A DNA stretch of 51,921 nt from Clostridium tepidiprofundi DSM 19306 (GTDB lineage Bacteria > Bacillota > Clostridia > Clostridiales > Clostridiaceae). The notes below the pieces were generated by a model. It was given only the letters and a program-made list of their open reading frames with translations. It was not told where the DNA came from and made no database searches. Of this stretch, positions 18,393 through 27,167 are shown piece after piece. The translations under genes were made by a program, and so were the position numbers. Each line of letters begins with the position of its first letter. Position 1 is the first letter of the stretch. The stretch covers positions 1 to 51,921 of the forward strand of contig NZ_LTBA01000019.1 in the NCBI RefSeq assembly GCF_001594005.1, in the 5' to 3' direction.

Positions 18393-18408
18393 AATATCCT
18401 TCCCTTTC

Positions 18409-20130
18409 TTATAAATCTTCTTCTTTCAACACAATTTGCTTTAACTTAGTAAGTATAACCTTTGTTTCAGCAGTAGTCTCCCCTAACAAACTTGCTATTT
18501 CCTGTGCAACTCTCATCTGTTTTTCAATAACCTCTTGAGCTGCTTCAAGTGTATTCTGTTTTACATCTAGAAAATCTTCTCTGTTTTTCTCTTGTTCTGT
18601 AATATTTCTCATAATCGCTAACAAAACTTCATATTTATGTAAATACATTATGCTATCTATAAGAATAACTTTATCCTTATAATACACCCTCTTCTTAGGA
18701 AAAATATTTTTACCTGATTCCATAACTGAAATAAAATCAGTATCTTCAATAATACTTGATACAGGTTTATCTTTAATATATTCTGATTTGGTATTAAATA
18801 CACTTTCAGCTGTTGGATTAATTTCCTTTATTTTCATATGTTTATCAACTATTAATATAATATTAGGAGAGTATTCAAATATTTCATTTGTCATTCTTTC
18901 TGCTTTGCTTCTCAGATACGGCAAACAATTTTCTGCTTCAGCCATACCCTCATAAACAGCTTGAGCTTTTGCCCTACATGTATCATAGCCACATATACCA
19001 CAATTTAATTCATCTGACTTGTCATATTTACCCATTTGTTTTAATATTTCAGTTATTTTTTCGTCAGAGGCTATCTCTATAATAAAGCTTTTGTCTTTAA
19101 AAGATGTACTAAAATCTAGATCAGTTGGAATATCTATTTTATCATATTTCTCTGATATTTTCTTTGATTTAATATAATCTTTTACTTTTATCAAATGATT
19201 AAAATAAGAACCAGACTGTTTTCCCATAGCAGGCCCACCTATGCATCCCCCTCTACAAGCATTCGCTTCTATGCATACATTTGACAAGTCTCCCCTTTTA
19301 ATGCTTTCAAAAAGCCCCATGCACTCCTTTAGACCATCTACTTTTATGATATCATAATTACACTTTTTAATTTTCTTTAAATTACCAACTATACCACCTA
19401 GCAGTGGAAATTCGCACCCCAAAACAGGTGATTTTCTATCAAATTCTTCTGGACTTAATGAAGTAAGTTCAATTCCTTCTTCTATAAACCATTTCTTTAA
19501 TTCGCCAAAATTTATAACGGCATCAATAACTCCTTCATAACCTTCTTCTGCAGCTTCAGCTTGTTTTGCAACACAAGGCCCTATAAATACTGTAAAACAA
19601 TCACTGCCATAATTCTTTTTAAGCAGCTTTCCATGAGCAATCATAGGTGAAACTATTGGTGCCATATATTTTATTAATGATGGATAATATTTTTCTATCA
19701 AATAATTAACAGATGGACAGCTAGTTGTTATAAAATTTTCTAAATCATTCTCACCAAAGAAGTCATCATATAACATTGAAACAACTTCAGCACCTATAGC
19801 AGTTTCTTCAACGATGCTAAAGCCTATTTTTTTTAAACCTGCAACAATCTGTCTATAATCATCTACATCAAAAGCTCCAGCAAATGATGGAGCTAAACTT
19901 GCAACAACTTTTCTATTTTTATTATTGAGTATTTCTTTAATAACACTTACTTTATTTTCTATTGTTCTTGCCCCTTGAGGACAAACAACAATACAATGGC
20001 CACAATTTACACATCTTTCGCCCACTACTTCTGCCTGTTCATCTACCATTCTAATAGCTTTAACTGTACAAGAATTAATACATTTATAACAGCTTCTACA
20101 GTTTCCCTCTGATAACCTAATTAAACTCAT
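18409..20130 (-). CDS. sensory-type [FeFe] hydrogenase-like protein with PAS domain
   Basis: The 573 residues comprise five parts. These are an N-terminal 2[4Fe-4S] ferredoxin (Cys11-Cys50), an H-cluster domain (about 72-310), a second FeS domain NCGICGYDTC plus Cys402 (377-402), a PAS domain (about 412-512), and a helical C-terminus. H-cluster motif 1 is TTSCPS: the cluster ligand Cys138 is kept but the preceding proton-transfer cysteine is Ser137. Motif 2 GPCVAKQAEA (Cys186, Lys189, Glu192) and motif 3 NACRGGCIGG (Cys292, Cys296) are intact. This is the group C (HydS-like) pattern, regarded as H2 or redox sensors. There is no histidine kinase domain, so output probably passes through protein contacts. 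Confidence 0.85.
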   Translation of the reverse strand: MSLIRLSEGNCRSCYKCINSCTVKAIRMVDEQAEVVGERCVNCGHCIVVCPQGARTIENKVSVIKEILNNKNRKVVASLAPSFAGAFDVDDYRQIVAGLKKIGFSIVEETAIGAEVVSMLYDDFFGENDLENFITTSCPSVNYLIEKYYPSLIKYMAPIVSPMIAHGKLLKKNYGSDCFTVFIGPCVAKQAEAAEEGYEGVIDAVINFGELKKWFIEEGIELTSLSPEEFDRKSPVLGCEFPLLGGIVGNLKKIKKCNYDIIKVDGLKECMGLFESIKRGDLSNVCIEANACRGGCIGGPAMGKQSGSYFNHLIKVKDYIKSKKISEKYDKIDIPTDLDFSTSFKDKSFIIEIASDEKITEILKQMGKYDKSDELNCGICGYDTCRAKAQAVYEGMAEAENCLPYLRSKAERMTNEIFEYSPNIILIVDKHMKIKEINPTAESVFNTKSEYIKDKPVSSIIEDTDFISVMESGKNIFPKKRVYYKDKVILIDSIMYLHKYEVLLAIMRNITEQEKNREDFLDVKQNTLEAAQEVIEKQMRVAQEIASLLGETTAETKVILTKLKQIVLKEEDL

Positions 20131-20131
20131 A

Positions 20132-20377
20132 TTACAACCTCTTCATTACATTTTCATCGAAAAATCTCTCTACATTATCCTCATTTACAGACTGTACTTC
20201 GCCCTCATCTACTCTAACAGATACAGGTCTTGTACAATTTCCTAAACAAAATGCTGCTTTTATTTCAACTTTATCATTTAACTTTCTTTTGTCAATAATC
20301 TCTTTAAATGCATTAATTACATTATACGAACCTCTTAAGTGACACGCACTACCAACACATACTTCAATAGTAACCAT
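20132..20377 (-). CDS. thioredoxin-like [2Fe-2S] ferredoxin (NuoE/HydC C-terminal type)
   Basis: This 81-residue protein equals the thioredoxin-like [2Fe-2S] half of NuoE. The cluster cysteines are in CVGSAC (7 and 12) and CLGNC (44 and 48). It probably passes electrons to or from the H-cluster proteins encoded immediately downstream (one-base gap to the PAS-linked gene). The ATG lies 30 bases from a strong AAGGAGGTG. A 9-bp hairpin (20383-20405) fills most of that space and would bring the two to normal distance. No in-frame upstream start avoids the TAG in the hairpin. Confidence 0.88.
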   Translation of the reverse strand: MVTIEVCVGSACHLRGSYNVINAFKEIIDKRKLNDKVEIKAAFCLGNCTRPVSVRVDEGEVQSVNEDNVERFFDENVMKRL

Positions 20378-20382
20378 TTTGC

Positions 20383-20405
20383 AGATATCTAGTAATTAGA
20401 TATCT
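20383..20405 (-). promoter_or_regulatory. hairpin between Shine-Dalgarno and start codon
   Basis: On the minus strand AGATATCTA-ATTAC-TAGATATCT forms a perfect 9-bp stem with a 5-nt loop. AAGGAGGTG (20416-20408) lies two bases 5' of the stem, and the ATG (20377) five bases 3' of it. Folding would shorten the effective spacing from about 30 to about 7-9 bases. As DNA it is also a 23-bp palindrome and could be an operator. Confidence 0.7.
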
Positions 20406-20543
20406 TTCACCTCCTTAAATATTGTAGTGAAAATGTTGTACCAAAACAATTGTGTTTGTTAATCTTTTGTCAAGTATAGTTTAACACCGCATTTTTCTAG
20501 TGTCAATTATATTATACAGATTTTACTTGTTTTTTTCTACTTA

Positions 20544-23500
20544 CTATTTAAAATAGTTCACACCTGATTCAAATATACTCTGATTTTTATTTCCGATAAT
20601 ATTCTTAGCTACATTACTACCTATTCTTTCACTATGCCCCATCTTACCAAGTATTCTTCCATCTGGACTTGTAATACCCTCTATTGCACATATAGAACCA
20701 TTCGGGTTAAACCTCACATCATAAGTTGGATTTCCATCTAAATCAACATATTGTGTTGCTATCTGTCCATTACTGAATAATCTTTGTACAATTTCGTCAT
20801 TTGCAACAAATCTACCTTCACCATGTGATACTGGAATAGTATGAATATCTCCTACTTTTACACAATTAAACCATGGTGATTTTGTCGAAATTATTTTAGT
20901 ATTTACCATACACGATACGTGTCTTCCAATATTATTATAAGTTAGTGTTGGACATTTATCATCAATATCTCTTATTTCTCCATATGGCACAAGACCTAAT
21001 TTTATTAGCGCCTGAAAACCATTACATATTCCAAGCATTAAACCATCTCTATTTTTAATCAATTCCATAACTGCTTCTTTCATTTTAGGATTTCTGAATA
21101 CTGTAGCAATAAATTTACCTGAACCATCTGGTTCATCACCAGCACTGAAACCTCCAGGAATCATTATAATCTGAGAATTTTTTATAACTTTTATCATTCT
21201 ATCAATTGATTCATTTATACTCAAACTATTTAAATTATTAAATATTACTGTTTCAACAATAGCCCCTGCCTTTTCAAAAGCCCTTTTAGAATCATATTCG
21301 CAATTTGTGCCTGGGAATACTGGTATCATTACTCTTGGAGCACCCGTTCTACATGATGATAAAATGCTTAAATGCTTCTTATCCTTACTATCAACATATT
21401 TTTCATTGCTTTGTTCACAAGTATTTACACCACAATTACTCTTGTCATTTTTGGACTCGCTAACATTCGTTGGAAATATTTCTTCAAGAGGTTCACACCA
21501 TTTTCTATAAACTTCTTCAATATCAATTCTTACGCCATTTACATCTATAACATACTCTTCAGTTGTATGTCCAAGCAAACAATAGTTTATTTCAGGCAGT
21601 TCTTTATCCAAATCAAATTGTTTTCCAACTTCAATGATTATGCTTCCATACTCTGGTGAAAAAAGTCCATTTACATCTATACCATTTTCAAACTCAAATC
21701 CTATTTTGTTTCCAAAACACATTTTTGTAATAGCTTCAGCAATTCCACCCGTTTTTACTGTATAAGCTGCAGTTATCATTCCTCTTTTTATAAGCTCATG
21801 TATCTTTAAATAATTTTTCTTTAATTGCTCAAATTCAGGAAGTTCATATTCATCCCTATCAGCTTTTATCATAATCACTTTGCTTACACTACTCTTAAAC
21901 TCCGGAGATATAATATTATCAGCCTTCTCAACGCAAACAGCAAAAGATACCAATGTTGGAGGTACATTCAAATCCTTAAATGTTCCTGACATACTATCTT
22001 TTCCTCCAATAGCTGGTATATTAAACTGCTTTTGCACATGCAAAGCACCTAATAGTGCCGAAAATGGTTTTCCCCATTTTACATCATCATACCCAAGCTT
22101 TTCAAAATATTCTTGAAAAGTAAGTCTTATTTTTCTAAAATCTCCACCAGCAGCTGTTATTTTAGCAATGGATTCAACTACTGCATATACAGCACCATGA
22201 AATGGACTCCACTCAGAAATATATGGATTATATCCATATGACATCAATGATGCAGTTGTTGTTTCTCCTTCAATAACTGGAATTTTTGCAGCCATAACTT
22301 CTGTTGGAGTAGTTTGATATTTGCCTCCAAATGGCATTAACACTGTCCCCGCACCAATTGTACTGTCAAACATTTCAACTAATCCTTTTTGACTGCATAC
22401 ATTTAAATCCATTAAATTTGATATCCACTTAGTTTTGACTTGAGCACTTTCATTCTTATTTAGTAAAACGAGTTCACTTGCAAAATAGCTTTTATCTTCA
22501 TTTGGTGCTTTAACAAAAACATTTCTTTTCTGTTTAACTCCATTTGTATCCAAAAAATCTCTTTTAATATCTACAATATTGTTTCCTCTCCACATCATCT
22601 TCATTCTTCTATCATTGGTTACTTTTGCAACAACAACTGCTTCTAAATTTTCATCATTTGCATATTTTATAAATCTTTCAGAGTTCTCACATGAAACAAC
22701 TACTGCCATTCTTTCTTGAGATTCGGATATTGCTAGTTCAGTCCCATCTAAACCATCGTATTTCTTAGGTACCAAATCTAAATCTATTTCAAGCCCATCT
22801 GCAAGTTCACCTATTGCAACAGATACTCCCCCAGCACCAAAATCATTACACTTTTTAATTAACTTTGTAACTTCTGGTTTTCTAAATAAACGCTGAATTT
22901 TTCTTTCTGTAGGTGCATTTCCTTTTTGCACTTCAGCACCACAACTAATGAGTGAATTTTCATCGTGTTCTTTTGATGAACCAGATGCACCCCCAATACC
23001 ATCTCTTCCTGTTCTTCCACCTAATAGTATTATAACATCCCCGCTCTTGGGAGTTTCTCTTATGACATTTTCATATGGTGCAGCTGCAACAACAGCTCCA
23101 ACTTCCATTCTTTTAGCCATGTAACCCTCATGATATATTTCTGAAACATGACCTGTTGCAAGTCCAATTTGATTTCCATAGCTACTATATCCTCTTGCTG
23201 CCTCTTTGGTAATCTTAACTTGCGGTAATTTTCCTTGCAGAGTTTCATCAATTTTTTTTCTTGGATCTGCACTTCCTGTAACACGCATAGCCTGATAAAC
23301 ATAACTTCTTCCGGAAAGTGGATCTCTTATAGCACCACCTAAACATGTTGATGCACCACCAAATGGTTCTATTTCAGTAGGATGGTTATGTGTCTCATTC
23401 TTAAACATTAAAAGCCACTTTTCAGTTCTTTCATCAACATTTACATCTATTACAATACTACAAGCATTTATTTCATCTGAAACATCTAAATCATCCAAAA

Positions 23501-24368
23501 GCCCTCTTTTTCTCAATTCCTTCATACCAATAGTAGCAATATCCATAAGACATATATCCTTATGCCTTTCACCATATACAAATTTCCTAGAAGACAAGTA
23601 TTCATTATAAGCCTTCCTTATAGGGTTATTTAAAGCTTTATCTTCAAAATTTATATTCTCTAATACTGTTTGGAATGTTGTATGACGACAATGATCTGAC
23701 CAATAAGTATCTATGACTTTCAACTCGGTAATAGTTGGATTTCTTTTTTCTTCTCTAAAATATTTTTGACAAAATTGTAAGTCTTCAAAACTCATAACTA
23801 AATTATTCTTTTCCAATACTAATTCAAGTTCATATCTATCCATTTCAATAAAGTTATCAATAATTTCAATATCATTTACAAATTCACTATTCATATCAAT
23901 ACTACAGGGTTTATCCATGGATGCCTCTCTTGAATCCACAGGATTAATATAATAATTTTTTATTCTATTAAACTCATCTTCTGAAATATCACCTTTTAAA
24001 ATTATTAATCTTGCTGATCTTATTACCGGTCTAGCTTCATGAGTTAAAATTTGTATGCATTGTGCTGCCGAATCCGCTCTTTGATCGTATTGCCCCGGCA
24101 AATACTCAACAGCAAAAAACTTGTCATTCTCACTGATATGTATATTCTCATCATAAATATAATCAACTGTCGCTTCTGAAAAAATAGTTTTCTTAGCCAT
24201 TTCATAAATTTCTTCAGTTATACCACATATGTCATATCGATTAATTATTCTCACATTTTCTAATCTGCTTATACCTAAAGTATTTCTAATATCATGTAAA
24301 AGCTTTTCACTCTCCACATTAAAGTTCGGCTTTTTTTCTACATACAGCCTGAAAATATGCTTTTTCAT
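20544..24368 (-). CDS. purL: phosphoribosylformylglycinamidine synthase, single-chain
   Basis: This FGAM synthase converts FGAR to FGAM with glutamine and ATP. It is the large single-chain form (1274 residues) in which the PurS-like, PurL and glutaminase PurQ parts are fused. Motifs include TYWSDHCRHTTF, FKNETHNHPTEIEPFGGAST and RDGIGGASGSS. The C-terminal amidotransferase has PVFPGTNCEYD, IMIPGGFSAGDEPDGSGKF and the nucleophile in LGICNGFQAL. The start MKKHIFRLYV has GGGAGG seven bases upstream. It lies outside the riboswitch-led operon, on the same strand but separated from purE by three hydrogenase genes. Two PurBox-like sites precede it. Confidence 0.96.
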   Translation of the reverse strand: MKKHIFRLYVEKKPNFNVESEKLLHDIRNTLGISRLENVRIINRYDICGITEEIYEMAKKTIFSEATVDYIYDENIHISENDKFFAVEYLPGQYDQRADSAAQCIQILTHEARPVIRSARLIILKGDISEDEFNRIKNYYINPVDSREASMDKPCSIDMNSEFVNDIEIIDNFIEMDRYELELVLEKNNLVMSFEDLQFCQKYFREEKRNPTITELKVIDTYWSDHCRHTTFQTVLENINFEDKALNNPIRKAYNEYLSSRKFVYGERHKDICLMDIATIGMKELRKRGLLDDLDVSDEINACSIVIDVNVDERTEKWLLMFKNETHNHPTEIEPFGGASTCLGGAIRDPLSGRSYVYQAMRVTGSADPRKKIDETLQGKLPQVKITKEAARGYSSYGNQIGLATGHVSEIYHEGYMAKRMEVGAVVAAAPYENVIRETPKSGDVIILLGGRTGRDGIGGASGSSKEHDENSLISCGAEVQKGNAPTERKIQRLFRKPEVTKLIKKCNDFGAGGVSVAIGELADGLEIDLDLVPKKYDGLDGTELAISESQERMAVVVSCENSERFIKYANDENLEAVVVAKVTNDRRMKMMWRGNNIVDIKRDFLDTNGVKQKRNVFVKAPNEDKSYFASELVLLNKNESAQVKTKWISNLMDLNVCSQKGLVEMFDSTIGAGTVLMPFGGKYQTTPTEVMAAKIPVIEGETTTASLMSYGYNPYISEWSPFHGAVYAVVESIAKITAAGGDFRKIRLTFQEYFEKLGYDDVKWGKPFSALLGALHVQKQFNIPAIGGKDSMSGTFKDLNVPPTLVSFAVCVEKADNIISPEFKSSVSKVIMIKADRDEYELPEFEQLKKNYLKIHELIKRGMITAAYTVKTGGIAEAITKMCFGNKIGFEFENGIDVNGLFSPEYGSIIIEVGKQFDLDKELPEINYCLLGHTTEEYVIDVNGVRIDIEEVYRKWCEPLEEIFPTNVSESKNDKSNCGVNTCEQSNEKYVDSKDKKHLSILSSCRTGAPRVMIPVFPGTNCEYDSKRAFEKAGAIVETVIFNNLNSLSINESIDRMIKVIKNSQIIMIPGGFSAGDEPDGSGKFIATVFRNPKMKEAVMELIKNRDGLMLGICNGFQALIKLGLVPYGEIRDIDDKCPTLTYNNIGRHVSCMVNTKIISTKSPWFNCVKVGDIHTIPVSHGEGRFVANDEIVQRLFSNGQIATQYVDLDGNPTYDVRFNPNGSICAIEGITSPDGRILGKMGHSERIGSNVAKNIIGNKNQSIFESGVNYFK

Positions 24369-24404
24369 ATCAATGCCTCCCACACATTTAAATTAACATT
24401 TTGT

Positions 24405-24448
24405 ATTCGCGAACATTTTTATAATAAATTAATAGTTTATTCGGATAT
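24405..24448. promoter_or_regulatory. pair of PurBox-like sites upstream of purL
   Basis: ATTCGCGAACATT (plus, 24405-24417) and ATATCCGAATAAA (minus, 24448-24436) each match the Bacillus PurR site AWWWCCGAACWWT at 11 of 13 positions. They face each other across 18 bases, close to the 16-17 seen in B. subtilis. This is a candidate PurR operator; purR itself is not in the window. Confidence 0.4.
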
Positions 24449-24492
24449 GTTAATTATAATACATAATAAGAAATAAAAAAAGTACTTTATAT

Positions 24493-24518
24493 AAAAAAAT
24501 AACTGCATAACGCAGTTA
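24493..24518 (-). terminator. terminator of DUF89 gene
   Basis: On the minus strand AACTGC-GTTAT-GCAGTT is followed by ATTTTTTT. The stem follows, and the outer bases overlap, the stop codon of the DUF89 gene, and it lies upstream of purL. Confidence 0.85.
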
Positions 24519-25379
24519 ATAATTCTTTTTAATTATTATATCCCCTACACCGCAATTTAAATCCTTTGCTATTACAGGACATTTTGCTTTAAGTAAGAAA
24601 AATATTTTTTTATCTTTAGTATGGCTAAGCGTCTCATAGTTTCCTTGTCCTTTGGCTATTATCAAATCAGCTTTATTAAATTCATCTATAAATTCAGGTG
24701 ACGAAAATTTCAATAAAGTTCCTGGCACATCTGCTCCATTATCAATAACTCTTACAATATCAGTCATACCTACACTTTTTGCATCTTCCATAGTGGCATC
24801 ATTAATAACCGGTTTTCCCTTAACAACATATGTAACTTTATTTCTAGGCAATTGTTTTATCAACAATTTATCAAACACTATTTCACCCGAATTATCTCCA
24901 AGGTACAATATATTTTTTGCTTTATCTATGGCTTCTTTAAGTTCATTTGACGTGTTAAACTTTATTTCTGCATCAATACAGCTTTTTACAGTATCCCTAA
25001 CTTTACTTTCTTCTATTTCAGACGTTACTCCAAAATCAATTATATTCCCTGCAATTGCTAATCGCACCGCCATATCAAAAGGCTTATTACTCTCTTCAAT
25101 CAATTTGTCTAGATTTAACTCATCACATATTTCATGGGCAACTCTATTAAATTTAACTTTTATATCCTTATAAGGATCATCATTTCCTGAAACTTGCTTT
25201 ATGTATCTATGTATTAAAGTTCCCATATATGGTGACGTTTCAGTCAAATCAAGTCTGCTACACTCATGCAAAACCTTTCTAACAATATTCTCTTGTTTGT
25301 CTAAATCATCCGTAATCATTTGTGATGCCTCAACAGCTTGTCTCAAAAAGCATGGAATGCATTCAAGATATATTTTCAT
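24516..25379 (-). CDS. DUF89/ARMT1-like metal-dependent phosphatase family protein
   Basis: This 287-residue protein belongs to the DUF89 family. It has the N-terminal MKIYLECIPCFLRQAVEA with a CxxC pair (Cys7, Cys10), then NIIDFG, the metal-site region YLGDNSGEIVFDK, IVRVIDNGADVPGT, and IIAKGQGNYETL. Characterised members are Mn/Ni-dependent phosphatases acting on phosphosugars or damaged phospho-metabolites (damage-control phosphatases); the substrate here is unknown. AAAGGGG lies upstream of the ATG. It is a single gene with its own terminator, oriented like purL. Confidence 0.87.
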   Translation of the reverse strand: MKIYLECIPCFLRQAVEASQMITDDLDKQENIVRKVLHECSRLDLTETSPYMGTLIHRYIKQVSGNDDPYKDIKVKFNRVAHEICDELNLDKLIEESNKPFDMAVRLAIAGNIIDFGVTSEIEESKVRDTVKSCIDAEIKFNTSNELKEAIDKAKNILYLGDNSGEIVFDKLLIKQLPRNKVTYVVKGKPVINDATMEDAKSVGMTDIVRVIDNGADVPGTLLKFSSPEFIDEFNKADLIIAKGQGNYETLSHTKDKKIFFLLKAKCPVIAKDLNCGVGDIIIKKNY

Positions 25380-25700
25380 ATAGATTTATCCCCTTTCGTT
25401 TATACAGTCTATAACACAAATTTCTCAACTCATACCATAAAAACTCTCATCTAGTAGTGCAAACTTTCCTAAGTAAGTGAACCCGTTTTGTTAAATCAAA
25501 ACATAGATATTTCAGTTGGAAACTTTACCCCACCTGAATCAAAAGCTTTAATTCCTTTCTTATCTATAAAACTTACACCTTTATGTCCTTATAATTATAC
25601 ATCATCAATAAACATTTGTGAATTTTCTTTTAAAAAAATACATAGAGTGCTATAATTATGTTGACTTATAAAACATATATTTAATGAAAGGATTGATAAA
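25380..25700. other. 321-bp non-coding divergent gap
   Basis: This is the intergenic space between the DUF89 gene (minus) and the cyclophilin gene (plus). It contains repeat family 2 copy 2 and, near its right end, AT-rich promoter-like sequence including TATAAT at about 25651 and TTGACT at about 25661. Nothing else is recognised. Confidence 0.5.
25478..25539 (+). repeat. interspersed repeat family 2, copy 2
   Basis: It reads GTGAACCCGTTTTGTTAAAT, CAAAACATAGATATTTCAG, then GGAAACTTTACCCCACCTGAA. It aligns over its length with the copies at 39191 and 13473. TTCAG-TGG and CC-ACCTGAA form the second stem imperfectly. Confidence 0.7.
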
Positions 25701-26513
25701 ATGTCCAAGAAATCAATTATTATTTTGTGCATTCTTATCACTTTTTTGTTTACTGGGTGTACAAATTCAGCTTCTAAGAATAAAAATTCAACTTCACATA
25801 ATAATACAACAACTGCCAAAACAAAAACTAATAACACAAGCTCTATTGATAATAGTAGTAATACCGATAAAACAAATATTAAAAAGGTATCTAAAGAAGA
25901 ATTGCTCCAATTTCAGCCACTTAAAAGCGGTGAGGAATACGCTGTAATAGTAACTAATATGGGAAATATAAAAATTAGATTGTTCCCAAAATATGCTCCA
26001 AAAGCAGTAAAAAACTTCAAAGCTCTTGCACTTAAAGGATATTATAACAATGTAATTTTCCATAGAGTAATTAAAGGTTTTATGATTCAAAGTGGTGATC
26101 CTACCGGTACCGGTAGAGGTGGAAAAAGTATATGGGGCAAACCCTTTGAGGATGAATTTTCAACGAAATTACATAACTTTAGAGGTGCTATTAGCATGGC
26201 AAATGCAGGACCTAATACAAATGGCAGTCAATTTTTTATAGTTCAAAACAACAAATTGCCAGATACAATAAAAGCTCAATTAAAAAATGCTAATAGAGAT
26301 TACTGGTCTGATGCAGTTATTAAAAAATACGAGGAAGTTGGCGGTACACCTTGGCTCGATTATAAGCATACTGTTTTTGGTCAAGTATTTGAAGGAATGG
26401 ATGTTGTTGATAAGATAGCCTCCGTTAAAGTTTCAGGTTCAAAAGAAAGCCCAAAACCAATAAAAGATGTAGTAATTAAAGAAATTAAAATTGAGAAATA
26501 CAAGAAAAAATAA
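25701..26513 (+). CDS. cyclophilin-type peptidyl-prolyl isomerase lipoprotein
   Basis: This is an extracytoplasmic PPIase of 270 residues. The signal peptide ends in a lipobox LFTGC (Cys20), so the mature protein should be lipid-anchored to the outer face of the membrane. A Ser/Thr/Asn/Lys-rich linker (about 21-60) precedes the cyclophilin domain. That domain has [20 protein letters not shown] (catalytic Arg), [19 protein letters not shown] and [18 protein letters not shown]. An insertion between the last two motifs ([18 protein letters not shown]...) is seen in clostridial members. It presumably helps folding of secreted proteins. AAAGGAT lies seven bases ahead of the ATG, and a terminator hairpin overlaps its stop. 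Confidence 0.92.
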   Translation: MSKKSIIILCILITFLFTGCTNSASKNKNSTSHNNTTTAKTKTNNTSSIDNSSNTDKTNIKKVSKEELLQFQPLKSGEEYAVIVTNMGNIKIRLFPKYAPKAVKNFKALALKGYYNNVIFHRVIKGFMIQSGDPTGTGRGGKSIWGKPFEDEFSTKLHNFRGAISMANAGPNTNGSQFFIVQNNKLPDTIKAQLKNANRDYWSDAVIKKYEEVGGTPWLDYKHTVFGQVFEGMDVVDKIASVKVSGSKESPKPIKDVVIKEIKIEKYKKK

Positions 26514-26536
26514 AGTCCAGCTCAATGCTGGACTTT
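26512..26536. terminator. bidirectional terminator
   Basis: AAAGTCCAGC and GCTGGACTTT form a 10-bp perfect stem with a 5-nt loop. It contains the last bases of the cyclophilin stop codon and touches the stop codon of the HATPase gene on the other strand. Confidence 0.8.
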
Positions 26537-27080
26537 ACCACTTTTTAGAACCTATTTTCTCTAAATTTTCATCTATATATTCTCTTATCCAAGTTAATAT
26601 TTCTGGAATGCTCAAATCTTCACCTGCAATTTTCTTTAGTTCTCTTGTATCCAATACAAATTGCTTGTCATCAACACTATGTTTATATACTATTTCAATA
26701 TCTTTACGAAGAAGAAATGAACATATGGTTTCACTCATTCTCCCTAAAGGAGCTCTATCAATATGACTTAATTTCATAATCGCTGTAACTTCAGTACCTA
26801 CATTTACCTTAGATTTTATAGACAAGTCACCTTCACAGCGTATACAAGCTGCCTCAAATAAAGAGATTCCTAATCCAACCCTTCTTGTTTTTCTTGAAGT
26901 GGTAAATGGATCTTTGATGTTCTTCAATAATTGATTATCTATGCCTTTACCATTATCTTTAATAGTAACTTTCAAAATATCTTCACGTTTATTTTCATTA
27001 ATTTCTATTATTATCAAATCAGCATTTGCTGCAATAGAATTTTCTACAATATCCATTATATGAAGCGAAATTTCCTTCAT
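26535..27080 (-). CDS. HATPase_c (GHKL) ATP-binding protein linked to hydrogenase
   Basis: This 181-residue protein consists of a GHKL ATPase fold without a phosphorylatable histidine domain. The N-box is MDIVENSIAANADLI, the G1 region IKDNGKGIDNQLL, and G2 TRRVGLGISLFEAA. It lies directly downstream of hydA. Small ATP-binding proteins of this type recur in [FeFe] hydrogenase clusters of Clostridia, and a regulatory protein-kinase role is inferred, not shown. GGGAGAG precedes the ATG. It is separated from hydA by a weak hairpin. Confidence 0.8.
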   Translation of the reverse strand: MKEISLHIMDIVENSIAANADLIIIEINENKREDILKVTIKDNGKGIDNQLLKNIKDPFTTSRKTRRVGLGISLFEAACIRCEGDLSIKSKVNVGTEVTAIMKLSHIDRAPLGRMSETICSFLLRKDIEIVYKHSVDDKQFVLDTRELKKIAGEDLSIPEILTWIREYIDENLEKIGSKKW

Positions 27081-27114
27081 AACTATCTCTCCCTATTATT
27101 TCCTATTATAATAT

Positions 27115-27140
27115 AAAGCCTGAGGATTACCCCAGACTTT
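27115..27140 (-). terminator. hairpin between hydA and HATPase gene
   Basis: On the minus strand AAAGTCTGGGG and CCTCAGGCTTT pair with two G-T wobbles around a 4-nt loop. The trailing sequence is only AT-rich, without a clean T-run, so it may be an attenuator or RNA-stability element more than a full stop. Confidence 0.55.
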
Positions 27141-27167
27141 ATTAGAAATATATTTAGAAAAATATGT

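Noticed and set aside
20450-20478. TTGTTAA-like and TTGTCAA motifs upstream of the ferredoxin/hydrogenase operon, considered as a Rex site
   Set aside because: The two halves are not inverted as in TTGTTAANNNNTTAACAA; more likely part of a -35 region (TTGACA on the minus strand).
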